From Garcia nutans (Eukaryota > Streptophyta > Magnoliopsida > Malpighiales > Euphorbiaceae), in assembly GCA_947685225.1 (NCBI GenBank), contig CANTUV010000076.1:1984001-2048000 (forward strand): 64,000 bases of DNA. The letters run 5' to 3'. Each line of letters begins with the position of its first letter. Positions within the stretch are counted from its first letter, which is position 1. Shown one piece after another: positions 1 through 11,084 of the stretch. The translations under genes were made by a program, and so were the position numbers. Below the pieces are notes generated by a model. It was not told the DNA's origin. It was given only the letters and a program-made list of their open reading frames with translations, and searched no databases.

Positions 1-259
1 TTTTATTTTTCAAGTGGTTTGGAGGCATTAAGAATCAGAAGAAACTCGCATACTTGTCAATGGATTGAAAAAAAAAACTTCCCATGCAGTTTGAGAAGCA
101 TAGAGAATCACAAGAACACCAAACTGAGCCTTCAAACCTCGGCTCAGTTTGCAGGAGGATATTAACAGTACTCCTCCTATCTCAAAGGTGCAACACGTTA
201 GTATTGGGAATGATAAGGTTGCCCTCAAAATATGGACTCTCAAAAATTTGAAGGAGATA
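1..259 (+). mobile_element. 3' internal end of an LTR element, cut by the window edge
   Basis: This stretch lies directly left of an LTR-like block and ends with a purine-rich tract (aatttgaaggagata, about 245-259) that looks like a polypurine tract. It would be the 3' internal region of a plus-strand LTR element whose body lies outside the window. No RNase H or other protein domain can be recognised in any frame, and the sequence also contains a short inverted repeat around ctgagcc/ggctcag (125-147). The assignment rests on the PPT-LTR arrangement only. Confidence 0.4.
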
Positions 260-463
260 TGTGATAAAGATAAAGATAGTCATTGAATAGCTAATTCCTA
301 TATAATCGGTAGTTATCTGTTTTTTATTAATTTTCCTCTATTTAAATCATTCTGCTCATTATTTTTTTGTAATTGATTAGTAAGGCTTATGACCTTCATC
401 ATATAATAAAAGATAGTATTATTTTGTTTCTTTTTATTATTCTACTCTTTTCTTCTCTTTACA
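260..463 (+). repeat. LTR (204 bp) of a plus-strand element inserted into a minus-strand Copia
   Basis: The block begins TGTGATAAAG and ends CTCTTTACA, the TG...CA ends of an LTR, and is preceded by a polypurine-like tract. Immediately to its right the reverse-transcriptase coding sequence of the oppositely oriented Copia element starts abruptly in mid-domain. It is therefore best read as a 3' LTR that landed in the older element. The matching 5' LTR is not in the window, so the boundaries are inferred from the terminal dinucleotides and from the break in the RT. Confidence 0.5.
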
Positions 464-1350
464 GTTATCCAAACCCGCATCTTTAACAATATCATATTTC
501 TGCTGACTAACATATATGCCATCTGAATTTTGAAAAATTTCAATACCAAGAAAGTATCTTGCTGGTCAAGATCTTTAATAGTGAATTTTGCATGTAGAAA
601 TTGTTTCACCTGCGTAATCTCTTGTTCATCCTCATATGCTACCAACACATCATCTACATATACTAGCAAAGCCAAGAAATAACTAGTGCTTGTAATCTTG
701 GTAAAAAGACAAGGATCATTATTAGACTGACAGAATCCATAAAGGAGCTGCTGAGTCAATTCTGAATTCCACTCTCTTAAAGCTTGTTTTAAGCCATATA
801 GAGAGCGTTTAAGTTTGCAAACTCACCTGGTTTAGCTTTCAAGTAGCCTTTTGGTGGTAAAAGATAGACTCCTTCTTTCAAATATCCATGTAAGAAGGCA
901 TTGTTAATATCCATTTGATGAATGAACCAGCCCTTCACAGCAGACAAAGCTAAAAAAACTCATACTATAACCATCTTTGCTACATGTGAAAAACTATCGA
1001 AAAAATCAACTCCAGCCCTTTGATTGTAACCTTTAGTTACTAATCTAGCCTTATAGCGTTCCCCACTTCCATCTGAATTGAACTTCACTTTGTATACCTA
1101 CTTTGAACCTATGACCTTCTTACCTTTAGGTAAAGTGGTGAGGTCCCAGGTCTGATTATCTTCTAAAGCTTGAAGCTCTTTATCCATAGCATCAACCCAT
1201 TCTTGATGTTGTGAAGCTTGCTTATAATTTGTTGGTTCATGCACAAATGTTACATTGGCCATGAAAGCTTTATAAGCAGGTGAAATTAATTTTGTAGTCT
1301 GTGAGTAATTACAGACATAACCATTCAGCCATCCTAGCCTTTTTTTAGCT
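464..1350 (-). pseudogene. Copia reverse transcriptase fragment
   Basis: Translation of the minus strand gives recognisable RT_RVT2 segments: the ALEDNQTWDL and LPKGKK region near 1200-1110, an SLYGLKQA-like segment near 800-780, and the catalytic LLVYVDDVLV motif near 670-645, followed by FTIKDL near 580. An in-frame TAG replaces the Trp expected after the IGSK segment (about 1100), and further frameshifts separate the pieces. The sequence stops at 464, where the opposite-strand LTR starts, so the last part of the RT and all of RNase H are missing. Confidence 0.85.
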
Positions 1351-1454
1351 CTAGTACGTGTTCTTGTTCTAGTAGAATACTTATTTCTAGAGGTGATCTT
1401 TTATGAAGATATTTTTCCCTATAGCACATCTGCAACTTCTCTTGAGTCATATGA

Positions 1455-1904
1455 CTACTCCATATCAAACACCTTAAATGCCTTTTGACTTCGCACATAC
1501 CCTAGAAAAACTTCTTTAAAAGCCCTTGGATTGAACTTGTCCTTATAGGGCATTGTGTTTGTGACATAACACAAACATCCAAAAGTTCTAAGATTTGTAT
1601 AATTTGGTGTAGAACCAAACAAGACCTCAAATGGAGACCTCCGTTGTAAAAAAGCAGTAGGTAGCCTGTTGATTATATAAGTTGCCATTAAAATAGCTTC
1701 TCCCTAAAATCTTTTAGGCAATTGTGATTGAAACATAAGTGACCTAGCCACCTGAAGTAAATGTTTGTGCTTCCTCTTAACCACCCCATTTTGTTGTGGA
1801 GCATGAGGACAAGATTTTTGATGAAGAATCTCAAATGAATTAAACAATTGTCTACAATCATCATTAACAAATTCTGTTCCATTATCTGATCTTATTTGTT
1901 TCAC
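1455..1904 (-). pseudogene. Copia integrase core and C-terminal fragment
   Basis: On the minus strand 1904-1704 encodes IRSDNGTEF followed by SCPHAPQQNGVVKRKH, the second part of the integrase rve core with the D and E catalytic regions. 1688-1455 continues with YIINRLPT and an FGCLCYV segment typical of Copia integrase C-termini. A frameshift near 1700 separates the two pieces. Confidence 0.85.
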
Positions 1905-1972
1905 CTTGCTATTGAATTGATTCTGTATCAGAAGAAGAAAGTCTCTTAAGTAAAACAGACTTGCTTCTTATT

Positions 1973-2875
1973 CTACAATAAAAAAGTCCAGCAAGTTCTT
2001 GTATAATCATCAACTATAGTTAGAACATAAGTAGCAGAAGTCAAGCTTTTCTGTTTATATGAACCCCACAAATCAACATGTATCAACTCAAAAGCCTTAG
2101 ACGTGTGAATAGTACTTGATGCAAAAGAAAGCCTCTGCTGCTTAGCTAAATGGCACACATCACAAGCATCAGAAGCATCAAACGAACTAGACTTTATTTC
2201 AGTTATGTGATTCAAGACACTAGATGAAGCATGTCCCAGCCTCTTGTGCCATAGACTAGTTAAATCACTAGTGCTCATACATGCAAAAAATGAATCATTA
2301 TAGGTATTGTTTACAACTGTGGTTGAATCAACATGCTGATTAGGTATAAAAGGTCTGATATTTACAATGGCATTGTTTATTACAAAAGTTTCAAAAGAGC
2401 TAGTATCAAGAATATAGAAGGAATCAATGAGTTGCCCTACTGCCAAGACTTCATTAGTCTTCTGGTCCTGTATGAGGCAATTTTGAGATGAAAAAGTGAA
2501 AAACACATTAGTATGTTCGATTACTTTATGGACAGAAAGCAAGTTGTAATGAAATGAAGGTAACAAAAGCACATCAATAAGAGTAATGTTTGGTGATAAG
2601 GTAATTGTGCCTTTATGAGTAACTAATTTTGTAGTTGAATCAGGCAAATGGACTGGTATAGGTATGGATAAAGGTAAAATATTATTCATCAATGCAAGAT
2701 TTGAACACATGTGACTAGTAGCTCCAGTATCTGTTATCCAAATGCTAGAATTTTGGGTATGTTGAGCTATACCTGCAAAATTCAGTGGTGAATTGGATGC
2801 CACTCTAGCAAAATTAGCAAAACCATTGACAGATGCCTTCCCTTTAACAAATTTTGCCATCTCTTGCTTAATCAT
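1973..2875 (-). pseudogene. Copia protease / pre-integrase / integrase N-part (300-codon open stretch)
   Basis: This is the longest surviving open stretch of the minus-strand Copia. It contains the aspartic protease signature WITDTGATSHMC (about residues 46-57), a gag_pre-integrs zinc-binding segment with LWHKRLGHAS and a CDVCHLAKQ motif (about residues 208-246), and the start of the integrase core, HVDLWGSY...TIVDDYTR (about residues 266-293). It ends where the integrase frame breaks. It is a fragment of a gag-pol polyprotein, not a host gene. Confidence 0.9.
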
Positions 2876-3024
2876 AGCAGAAAGTATGGAACTCAGATCT
2901 GGAAGCTTGTTACTTAGGTCTGCAACTTCGTCAAGTTGGACTATCTGGAACCTCTAACTTCTTAGAATCTACCAAATTTGCCTTTTCTATGTGAAAGCCT
3001 TTTCTTCTCTTGCAAATCTTTAAA

Positions 3025-3370
3025 CTAGTCTGGATATCCATTAAGTTTAAAATAAGCCTCCTTCACATGACTTGTTCTATGACAGTAAGTACACAGCCTA
3101 TCCTTTTTATCAATCTCTGACCTCTTCTTGCTATTCCTTGCATCTGTGGGAAACCTTGTGCCAACATTTCTAGCTAATAAAGCAATACCAATCGCTGCGC
3201 TCCGTGTAAAGTAATTGTTGCCGTTCAACGGTGTTTTTTACCAAAATCATCCCAGGATGATCAAAATTATGCAGAAATAAAGGATCTATTACAGATCCAT
3301 TAGCAGTCTGTGTTCTTCGTCCCTGATATCTAGTGTTCATAAATCTGCAGCTTCAATAGTAACTTCAGCC
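3025..3370 (-). pseudogene. Copia gag, internally deleted
   Basis: The minus strand begins with an ATG near 3372 and encodes DHPGMILV and LNGNNYFTRS, the N-terminal UBN2 gag motif. It then jumps within about 40 residues to a CCHC knuckle, CTYCHRTSHVKEAYF. In Copia gag these motifs are normally separated by the roughly 200-residue UBN2 domain, which is missing here, so gag has a large internal deletion as well as a frameshift near 3230. Confidence 0.75.
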
Positions 3371-3461
3371 ATGAATTGATCGAAGAAAGAAAATGAAAAA
3401 TTAGAAGTAGATTGTGATATAAGGTAATGAATTATCTAATAACCTAGCTTAATTTGCGAAG

Positions 3462-3473
3462 GCTCTGATACCA
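3462..3473 (-). other. Primer-binding site of the minus-strand Copia
   Basis: The plus strand reads gctctgatacca, the complement of TGGTATCAGAGC, which matches the 3' end of plant initiator-Met tRNA used to prime Copia reverse transcription. It abuts the LTR at 3474. Confidence 0.85.
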
Positions 3474-3751
3474 TGCTCAAGTGAATCACATCAAAAAGAG
3501 CAAAAGTAAAGTAGAAGAAGAGATGAAGAAATACTTCAGTATATTGATATTCTATACAGTACAATAACAATCTGATACTTTATATACAAGTAAGGAAACT
3601 TCTATAATACTCTACTAACTAAACTTTGACTTTTATCCCACGTGAATAATTTACTTCCAGCTCAGATAACTAACAGAAAGTAACATATTATTGAATTTTA
3701 CTTAAATAGTCTTAGTTAGATTCATGAGATTCTTGGACCTGTTAGATCACA
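3474..3751 (-). repeat. 5' LTR of the minus-strand Copia (about 278 bp)
   Basis: The block directly follows the primer-binding site. On the minus strand it starts TGTGATCTAAC and ends CACTTGAGCA, giving TG...CA termini, and it has a TATA-like TGTATATAAAG near its middle (about 3580). The outer boundary at 3751 is inferred from the TG/CA rule because the second LTR is not available for comparison. Confidence 0.6.
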
Positions 3752-4190
3752 ATCTTCAAGTTCAGAATGCTTGCTAGCTGCAAACTAATTTAGTACAGAA
3801 AACTATTTATTATTAAAAGAGATTATTAAAATTCACGTTGATCACAATCAATATCAAGTGGTCTTAATGTTGATTATTATTTATATTAGGGATAGACAAG
3901 TTGATTCATAAATCAAATAGTAATTTAATTTGTAGAGAAATTGATTTATATTTTAAAATTTTAAATATATAAATTGAGAAACATGCAAATTATTTCACTA
4001 TCTTATTAAGGAAAAATTTGAAAATAGGTTTATGCAAAATTTCAAATACATGAAGCAGCAATTGCTCAACAGGTGGGCCGAGTAAAGTAGAAATTTTGAA
4101 AAATTAAATGATAAATCATCTCATTAATTTTTTGAGATATTTTATAATTTTTATTAAATTCAAAAATATCTCTTTTAAATTTAACAAGAA
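3752..4190. other. Intergenic, no gene seen
   Basis: AT-rich sequence without a convincing ORF or repeat structure. Confidence 0.6.
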
Positions 4191-4194
4191 ACAA

Positions 4195-4866
4195 TGGAAG
4201 TGTTTCTCTAAACCGGAGTTTTTCAACTTATTGTAAATAAGTGATTTTTAGATTATAATCAGATTAAAAATAAGCAGTTAAGCGTTTCTGTAAACTAGTT
4301 AATAATCAGCTAATAATCAGTTTATAATTAGTTAAGTGTTTCTGTAAAATCAGCTTATAATCAGTTTTTAATTGCAGAAACTGTCAAAATAACTAAAATG
4401 TCCCTGAATTTATTTATTGTATAAAAATAATTTTTTAAATGTCAATTTAAAATTTATTTTGAAATAATAATAATAATAAAATTTATTTAATAATAATAAT
4501 TGTGTTATTAATAAATTATACAAATAAAAAATTACAATGTAAATATTACCAAATTAATTATAATCCTAAAAATATTAATTAGAATCCTAAAAATACAAGA
4601 ATTTTGATGGGAACTAAAGTGTATAGGGTGGACAAATTTGAAATATTGAAGATTAAGTAGGGATAGTATGGTCTTTTACTTGGTCAAAACTGCTTAAAAA
4701 ATAAGTGCTTAAAAAAAGTAGCAAAATCCAACTTTTAAAAAACTGATTAAAATCAGATTATAATCTACTATTTAAGTTTTCAGAAACACTTAAATAAACA
4801 ACTTATAATTTAAAAACTACTTATAATCAGTTTTGACGAGCTTTTAAATTCTGAGAAACATTCTCA
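4195..4866. mobile_element. MITE-like element with imperfect terminal inverted repeats
   Basis: The left end (ggaagtgtttctctaaacc) and the inverted right end (tgagaatgtttctcag) share the TGTTTCTC core. Inside both ends are repeated short modules such as agtgtttctgtaaa and ataatcagttta in opposite orientations. Length (about 670 bp), AT content and lack of coding capacity fit a non-autonomous DNA transposon, possibly hAT. No clean target-site duplication was found. Confidence 0.45.
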
Positions 4867-4869
4867 ATA

Positions 4870-6050
4870 TATTAAATATATCAATGTGAATTATTATTTC
4901 TAAAATTAAAAATTAATTTTTTTAAAAAAAATAAATATGTTTAAAAATATTTTTTTATTCAAAAGATAAGAAATTTTTCATTAAAAATCAAACTTCGTTT
5001 ACTTAGTTTGATGAGTTAGGTCACTTTTTTGCAAAATTCAAAGTTGGGTCAAATTTCTTTCCTTATCGTAGGCTTGTTCACTTTCGTCTTTAACTCTTAT
5101 TTCTAAGATAACTAAAGACAAACTAAAAAAAGATAACTTTATGTCTTATCGTAGTTATAACTGGATTGACATTAGGCTACAATATTATTAACAACTTTAA
5201 TTGCAAGTGGAGCCTATGCTGCAATCACGCTTTGCAGCATCAGGGGCCAAATTTTTTATCTTGAATTACGTCAAAATACTGCGTATATATTTAGTAAAAT
5301 TTAAATAAAAATAAAAATTAATATTTTAATAATAAAGATCAAATCTCATTTTAATAAATTTTATTGTTATATTTATTATATTTATTAATTTATTTTTAAT
5401 AATTAAATTTTAAATATTAATTTATTTTATAATAAATAATAAAATTATTTAGTTATGTAAATAATTTATATATAAAAATTATTATTTTATTAAAAAATTT
5501 ATTATTCTTATTATAAAGTTATTATTTTTATTTATAAAAATTATTATTTTTATTAATAAATTATTATTTTTATTAAAAAAATTTCATTTAAAAATTATTA
5601 CTTTCATATAATAAATTATTATTTTATTAAAAATTATTATTTTTATTAAAAAAATATTAAAATTATTTTATTTTATTTTTTTAAAGACAGTCCCTTATTG
5701 AAGTTCAACCTTGGTGAAATGTGAGACTTATCTCATTCTCATCTCATAAAAAAAATTGAGATTAAAAAAGTACGACACCAATAATGACCTTTATGGATAT
5801 ATTCTTTAGTTTTGGATTAGATTTTAAAACAAAATTATAATTCATTTTGAATCATATCAAAAATACATATATATATTATACATAATAAAATTTAAAAATT
5901 TTAATAAATTTTAAATTCAAAATCAAGTCATAAATAGGTTTAGATTTTAAATATTGCAAGATCCTATAACTTGAGAAGGAATAATAATATAGCATTTTTT
6001 CCCATTATAGAATGTTGAGTTAAAATATATATATATATATATATATAATT
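4870..6050. other. AT-rich intergenic DNA
   Basis: Very AT-rich, with runs of att/ttattt between about 5280 and 5670 and an (AT)n tract at 6024-6046. No gene or recognisable element is seen. Confidence 0.6.
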
Positions 6051-6051
6051 T

Positions 6052-6170
6052 GTTGGGGTTAGTCCAGCAGACTAGCGACCCAATCCACTTGAAGAAGGTC
6101 GCGAATTCGAACTCCAAAAAAATATATTTCCGGGAAGTTTAAACTTTTTATATAAATAAATATATATATA
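6052..6170 (+). mobile_element. tRNA-derived SINE-like segment
   Basis: A tRNA-like head is visible: ggggttagtccagcag resembles an A box and ggtcgcgaattcgaactcc (6097-6115) resembles a B box of an RNA polymerase III promoter, with tRNA-like spacing of about 40 bp. An A-rich, AT-rich tail follows, and (AT)n tracts flank it on both sides. It is too degenerate to be a functional tRNA gene. I infer a SINE head or a tRNA-related repeat. Confidence 0.4.
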
Positions 6171-6709
6171 TAGACTCAAGGAAAATTACATTATATATCA
6201 TTTTTATTTTTTTTTGAAATTTTTTTATATTTTTAATATATTAACTAGATATTAGATGCTTTTGATATATTAAATTCATATAATTTTTTAAAGTTGGAAC
6301 TTAAAAAGTAGGTATTTTTTAAATAAAATTAAATATTTTTAAAAAATAATTGTAATTTTAAGATTTTTTTGAAAAAATCTCATTAAGATACTGTAAGCCT
6401 AAGGAGGTCATATCAGCCCAATAATCTCTAGAATCCCAAGTCCATAGGGCCATAATCGGGTCAGGCTCACCTTAGGGAAAATTTCACCGTACATGCTATT
6501 TTAGTTTATTTTCAAAACTATGCGTCTGAAAGATTTTTTTCATTCGCATAACATCGGCGGACTTTTTCTTAAAAAAAAATTTCAAACTTTCCAACAGTGA
6601 ATTTTATTTTTTTTATTTTTTATTTATATATATATTTTTTTATTTATAAAAATTTTTTTGAGATGATATTTTTAATGTACATATAAAAAATAAATATATA
6701 TTTAACATA
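6171..6709. other. Intergenic, no gene seen
   Basis: AT-rich. The only less AT-rich part (about 6380-6580) has no open frame and no recognised family. Confidence 0.5.
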
Positions 6710-7059
6710 TACTTCATCTGTTTTTTTACTTTAGAAAATTTTTTATTTGAAGTATTCTTTTTATATAAAGAAAGATTCTTAGAATGAAAATTATTGAGGA
6801 GTATTCTTTAAGAAAATTTTAAAATTATTTTTACAATTAACTGTATTTTTGCACATAAAATGAGACTATTGACAGATAAATTTAAGTTGTATAATTAATA
6901 TGCATTGTTCTCTAATACATTAATTAATATTATGGTTATTGGAGATTTCGTTAAGTTGTGCTCTATTTACTAATTATGATCCAACTATGACTTAGTTATT
7001 CTCTTGTATCACAATATGACCATAAATTTTAACTATCGAACCCTAATTAAAATTATCAA
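6710..7059 (+). repeat. Direct repeat copy A (about 350 bp)
   Basis: Closely similar, in the same orientation, to 8106-8455. Shared runs include gacagataaatttaag versus ggcagataaatttaag, and gtataattaatatg. The copies differ by scattered substitutions and small indels, so they are old. Confidence 0.75.
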
Positions 7060-8082
7060 AGATTGTGGTCAAGTCTACAAGAAATTTATTTAGGTTAATG
7101 GAATGGTGATGATTCATAATTTCAGGTATAGAGATCAACCCTGTGAGTTTAGAATTAGGAGTCATTTCTTCAGAAATTGCTATTTGGTATTTCAATGAGG
7201 TCAATTGAATAAGATAAGTTTATAATATTAGGAGCCAAGTTTTTCTTACAATGGTGCCTTTTTTTTATGAAATGGTTTTGATTAATGTTTTATGCATTAT
7301 TTGTAGTAGAATGAGTTCTTATAGTGCCCTTATTGTGAAAGTTGAAGAGACTCTTTCAATCTTCAAAATATTAGGAGATAAATTTCTATACAAAATGACT
7401 GTATATTCAGAAAACAGTCCAAAACTTTGCACATTGGAGGGAAAGTTAAATTTTCGTTTCACAAAATTTTAAATTTTAATTAAATTAAGAGCACAATCCC
7501 TCATTCTCTCCATTTGCTTTTTGCACTTTTAGTGTTCTGAATGAGTCCTGTCGTCTTATTTGAATGATGTGCAATTATATGCCTTAATTGTACATTTAAT
7601 ATTAATTAAGGGTATTTTAGACAATTTTATAGGTAAAATAGTGATCAATGATAACGGATATTTGTACTCGAATTTATAAATTTATACACGATCAATATAT
7701 ATTTTTCTTCCTTCTTTACTATTTTGTGCACAATTTTTAATAAGTGTTGCACCCTACTTTTTAAAGTTGTGTCATTTTATATTAAACTGTGTCTAACTAT
7801 TTTCGAATCTCCTTTGCATTAATTAAATATCGATATCAAAGATCAAGTTTTATTTTAAGTAGTGTCATATTTACGAAAATGATTTACTTTGCGAGCTAAA
7901 TTTCATTCATAAATGCTCTATAGATTATTGTGATAATGAGTTGTCTGTCTCTTAACATTAATTATAGAGTTATGCTTATTTAAGGCTAATTAAAAACTAA
8001 TAACTCTCAATAAATTCATTAATTACCTTCTTAATTTTTGTGTTTTTTCTATTTTCTATAAAATAAGAGAATAAAGGGAGTA
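6710..8082. mobile_element. TA-flanked, Stowaway/mariner-like non-autonomous element
   Basis: The left end at 6712 reads cttcatctgttt then actttagaaaa. The right end, read as reverse complement from 8080, is ctccctttattctcttattttatagaaaa. The two align as imperfect inverted repeats, each flanked by TA (6710-6711 and 8081-8082), as expected for Tc1/mariner-type insertions. The interior holds no convincing transposase; the one ORF of 73 codons at 7251 has no recognisable motif. Its first 350 bp recur at 8106-8455. Confidence 0.4.
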
Positions 8083-8105
8083 TAAAATAAACATATAATA
8101 AATAA

Positions 8106-8455
8106 TACTCTCTCCATTCTCTTACTTTAGAGAAAATTTCTTTTTAGGGTATTCTTTTTATACAAAGAAATGTACTTAGAATATAAATTATTGAGGGGTG
8201 TTCTTTAAAAAAATTTAAATATTGTCATTGTAAATAACTGTATTTTGCACATCATATAAGATTATTGGCAGATAAATTTAAGATGTATAATTAATATGTA
8301 TTGTTCTCCAATATATTAATTAATATTATGATTATGAGAGATTTCATTAAGTTGCATTCTGCTTTACTAATTAGGACACAATTATAAATTGGTTATTGTC
8401 ATGTATTATAATATGACCACTAATTTTAACTATTAAACTCTAGTTAAAATTATTA
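8106..8455 (+). repeat. Direct repeat copy B (about 350 bp), start of a second related element
   Basis: It begins at a TA followed by ctctctccattctcttactttag, a Stowaway-like end, only 24 bp from the right end of the element carrying copy A. Similarity to copy A ends near 8455. No matching right end was identified further on, so the second element is probably truncated. Confidence 0.6.
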
Positions 8456-9660
8456 TATTGATAATTGGGGTATATTTTTAAATTATCATACTAATTTTAA
8501 CTATTATAGCCTATACAAAATGCATCGTTTCTTTTTTACACATATGCTCATTTTTAAATAGTCAAATGACAGAAAAATGTGTTTAATATTTTTCTTCTTT
8601 CTTTTTATTCTTGTGAAATATTTCACACTTACTAAATATATTTTTTTTCGTTGAATGGCGGCTTATTAATTTATCAAAAATAATTACTTATTACTCATAT
8701 GAGTTAAGTATCACCTTTCAATCCTCGTGGTCTATCCTTCACTCTGATAATTGAGCTAGAACTTATATTCATTACAAACCCTTTTTCTCTTAAAAAATCA
8801 ATTGATTACGAGCTCGCCAGAGACGCTAGCATATGGCCACAATAAGTATATACCATGAGACACCATATAAAATGTTTTTGATCATTTTTCTATTCTTAAT
8901 TTTGTTTTGGTTTTTCATTTTAGAAATTTTTCTTCTTACCATTTCCTTAATTTTAGAGGTTTTTGTATTACAGATCAACATTGTGGTGACTAGAAAAATA
9001 ATTAAAAACATTTATAAAAAATCTAAAATGGTAAGAAGAAAGGGAGAGTTGAAACTTAAGTTCTGTTGATTTAGGATGTAAGTTTTTCGTTTTTCAAAAT
9101 AAAAAATTATTTTTAGGTTTTTTTAATATTTTTTAAAAACTTGTTTTATATTTTTTCAAAATCCATTTTATATTTTTAAAAATTATAACATAATTTTTTT
9201 ATTATACATATGCAAATACATATTTTATTCGCCTATTAAAAAAATTTATATTATTTATTCCAATGATATATCATAATATTAATTATATATTATAGATAAT
9301 TATTAAAATAAAATAAAATAATTAAAATAAAATAAATTTATTAAAAATTAAAAAAAGACAAACTTATCATTTTATAATTGAATTTACAAAAAAATAAAAA
9401 GCAAAAATATATATGATAAAAATAACAAATAGTAGAGTTAGAAATTTTTTTTACTTATATATATATTTCTTTACAAAATCAAAACGTTAAAAATTATATT
9501 TTATAAATTTTATATTTATTTAAAATTATTTTTTATTTAATAAAAAAATTTAGAACTTAATAATATTAACAAATACAATTTTGTATTTCACTGATCAGAA
9601 AACAAATATTTATATTATTTTAAAAAGTTGAAAAACTTATCTGCCAAAAAGAAATTGTCA
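8456..9660. other. AT-rich intergenic DNA
   Basis: No gene is supported. Two opposed ORFs (8833-9069 and 8826-9011) overlap on a segment with inverted A/T-rich repeats (ttcttaccat and atggtaagaa). They are low-complexity translations and not credible genes. Confidence 0.6.
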
Positions 9661-9662
9661 AA

Positions 9663-9832
9663 TGTCGATATATTAAAATTAAAAATAAAATTTAAAAAGT
9701 TCATATATTAATAGTGTAGTTTTTCAAAATTCATATACTTCTACAATTTATAAAAATCATATCAGAATATCAAAAATCACAAGAATATATACACAAAATT
9801 TAGTGAATAGTTTGCTTATCTTCTTCCTAACA
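9663..9832 (+). repeat. 5' LTR remnant of the plus-strand Copia
   Basis: The last 50-100 bp before the primer-binding site match the end of the 3' LTR: both contain a TATA-like stretch, tatatacacaa and cttatcttcttcctaaca. Upstream of about 9750 the similarity is weak. The start at a TG dinucleotide near 9663 is a guess; the LTR pair is strongly diverged or the 5' copy is truncated. Confidence 0.5.
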
Positions 9833-9845
9833 TGGTATCAGAGAC
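9833..9845 (+). other. Primer-binding site of the plus-strand Copia
   Basis: tggtatcagagac follows the LTR terminal CA at 9831-9832 without spacing and matches the initiator-Met tRNA 3' end over its first 11 bases. Confidence 0.85.
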
Positions 9846-9924
9846 CTAGGTTGCGACTTTGGATCTGTGATTTTTTTTCCTTGATTAGTTCTTTGTAAGC
9901 GATTTACTGTTTCTTTTGTACATC

Positions 9925-11050
9925 TTTGCCCTATTTTTTGATTTTTCATCCACGGCGGAAGAAATTGTTGAACCTACTTATCAAACTACACAGATGAATT
10001 CATATCGTTCTTCTCCAGGAGTAATAAGCATACATAATGTAGCTAATTCTGCTTTTTCTTTGGTTACTGCACCTCTCACTGGTGTGAATTATCTCACATT
10101 GAGCACATCTGTTCAGATTTCACTTTGAGCGAAGGATAAATTAGGGTTTATTTATGGATCTGTAATCAAACCTAATGAGGGATCACGAGAGTATCTGAAA
10201 TGGTGGAAAAATGATTATATGGTCCGATCTTGGATTTTGAGCTCATTGACAAAGGAATTAGCAGAGAATTTCTTGTATTGCTCTACTGCGAAGATACTTT
10301 GGGATCAATTAGAGGAACGGTTTGGAGTCAGTAATGGTCCAAGAATCTATCATGTGCAAAGGCAAATTAATGTTGTGGTACAAGGTAACAATGACATTGC
10401 TGCTTATTTTACAAAAATTTTAAAGTTGTGGGATGATCTTAATAGGTTTAAGCCTCTGCCTTATTGTGATTGTGGTGGATGTAAGTGTGGTGTGAATAAG
10501 AGAATGGTTGATATGGATGCACAAAATAAATTAACACAGTTTCTCATGGGTTTGAATGAAAATTATGATTCTGTAAAGAGCCAGATCTTAATGTTAGAAC
10601 CTATACCTATTGTTAACAAGGCATTCTCAATGATGCAAACTTTTGAATCACAGAGGGAAGTGCAGAAGAACTATCTAGAACTAGTTGAGAATGTTATGCT
10701 AGTCAAAGGTACTGATAATTATAGAGGTAACACGAGGAGAAAGGATGGAAGGAAAGAAGACAAGTACTGTGAGTATTGCAAAACTACTGGACATCTTAGG
10801 GAGACTTGCTTTAAACTCCATGGATATCCAGATTGGTATAAAGATTTGAAGAATCGTAAACAAAATGGGTTAAAAAAGACTCAAGTTCATAATGTGGCTG
10901 CTGAAACTTCAGTAAGTGATATGCTTAACGTGGATGGAAAGCAACAACAATGGATTTCGAAATTCATTAAAGAAGAGATGATGAAGATTATGAAGGGCAA
11001 ACAACCAGCAGACAACTATGTAAATTTTATCCAGATACCAGATTTTGCAG
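9925..11050 (+). pseudogene. Copia gag (UBN2 and CCHC knuckle)
   Basis: The gag frame contains a GVNYLTLS segment near 10080, an AKDKLGFIYGS segment near 10132, the UBN2 core (10219 onward, WILSSL...AKILWDQLEERFG, a CDCGGCKCG cysteine cluster near 10467, then LTQFLMGLNENYD) and a CCHC zinc knuckle, CEYCKTTGHLRETCF (about 10768-10812). A TGA at about 10126-10128 interrupts the N-terminal part; from 10219 the frame is open for 384 codons into the protease. Confidence 0.9.
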
Positions 11051-11084
11051 GTATGACAGATGTTTGGCTTATAGATTCTAATAA

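Larger units (their letters stand above)
464..3751 (-). mobile_element. Degenerate Ty1/Copia retrotransposon, interrupted in the RT
   Basis: Read on the minus strand, the order is LTR (3751-3474), a primer-binding site complementary to initiator-Met tRNA (3473-3462, TGGTATCAGAGC), gag with a CCHC knuckle (3228-3025), protease and pre-integrase (2875-1973), integrase (about 2080-1704), the integrase C-terminal part (1688-1455) and reverse transcriptase (about 1350-464). This protease-integrase-RT order is diagnostic of Copia. The frame is broken many times by stops and frameshifts. The RT ends at 464 where another element's LTR begins, and no RNase H or 3' LTR of this element is present. The element is dead. 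Confidence 0.9.

Noticed and set aside
6097..6115. Functional tRNA gene
   Set aside because: B-box-like sequence is present but no complete cloverleaf can be drawn and the flanks are AT tracts; better as a SINE-like remnant.
7251..7472. 73-codon ORF on the plus strand
   Set aside because: No recognisable domain, AT-rich context inside a transposon-like element, length expected by chance.
8826..9069. Two opposed overlapping ORFs (61 and 78 codons)
   Set aside because: Low-complexity Ile/Phe and Lys-rich translations of an AT-rich inverted-repeat stretch; no homology signal.
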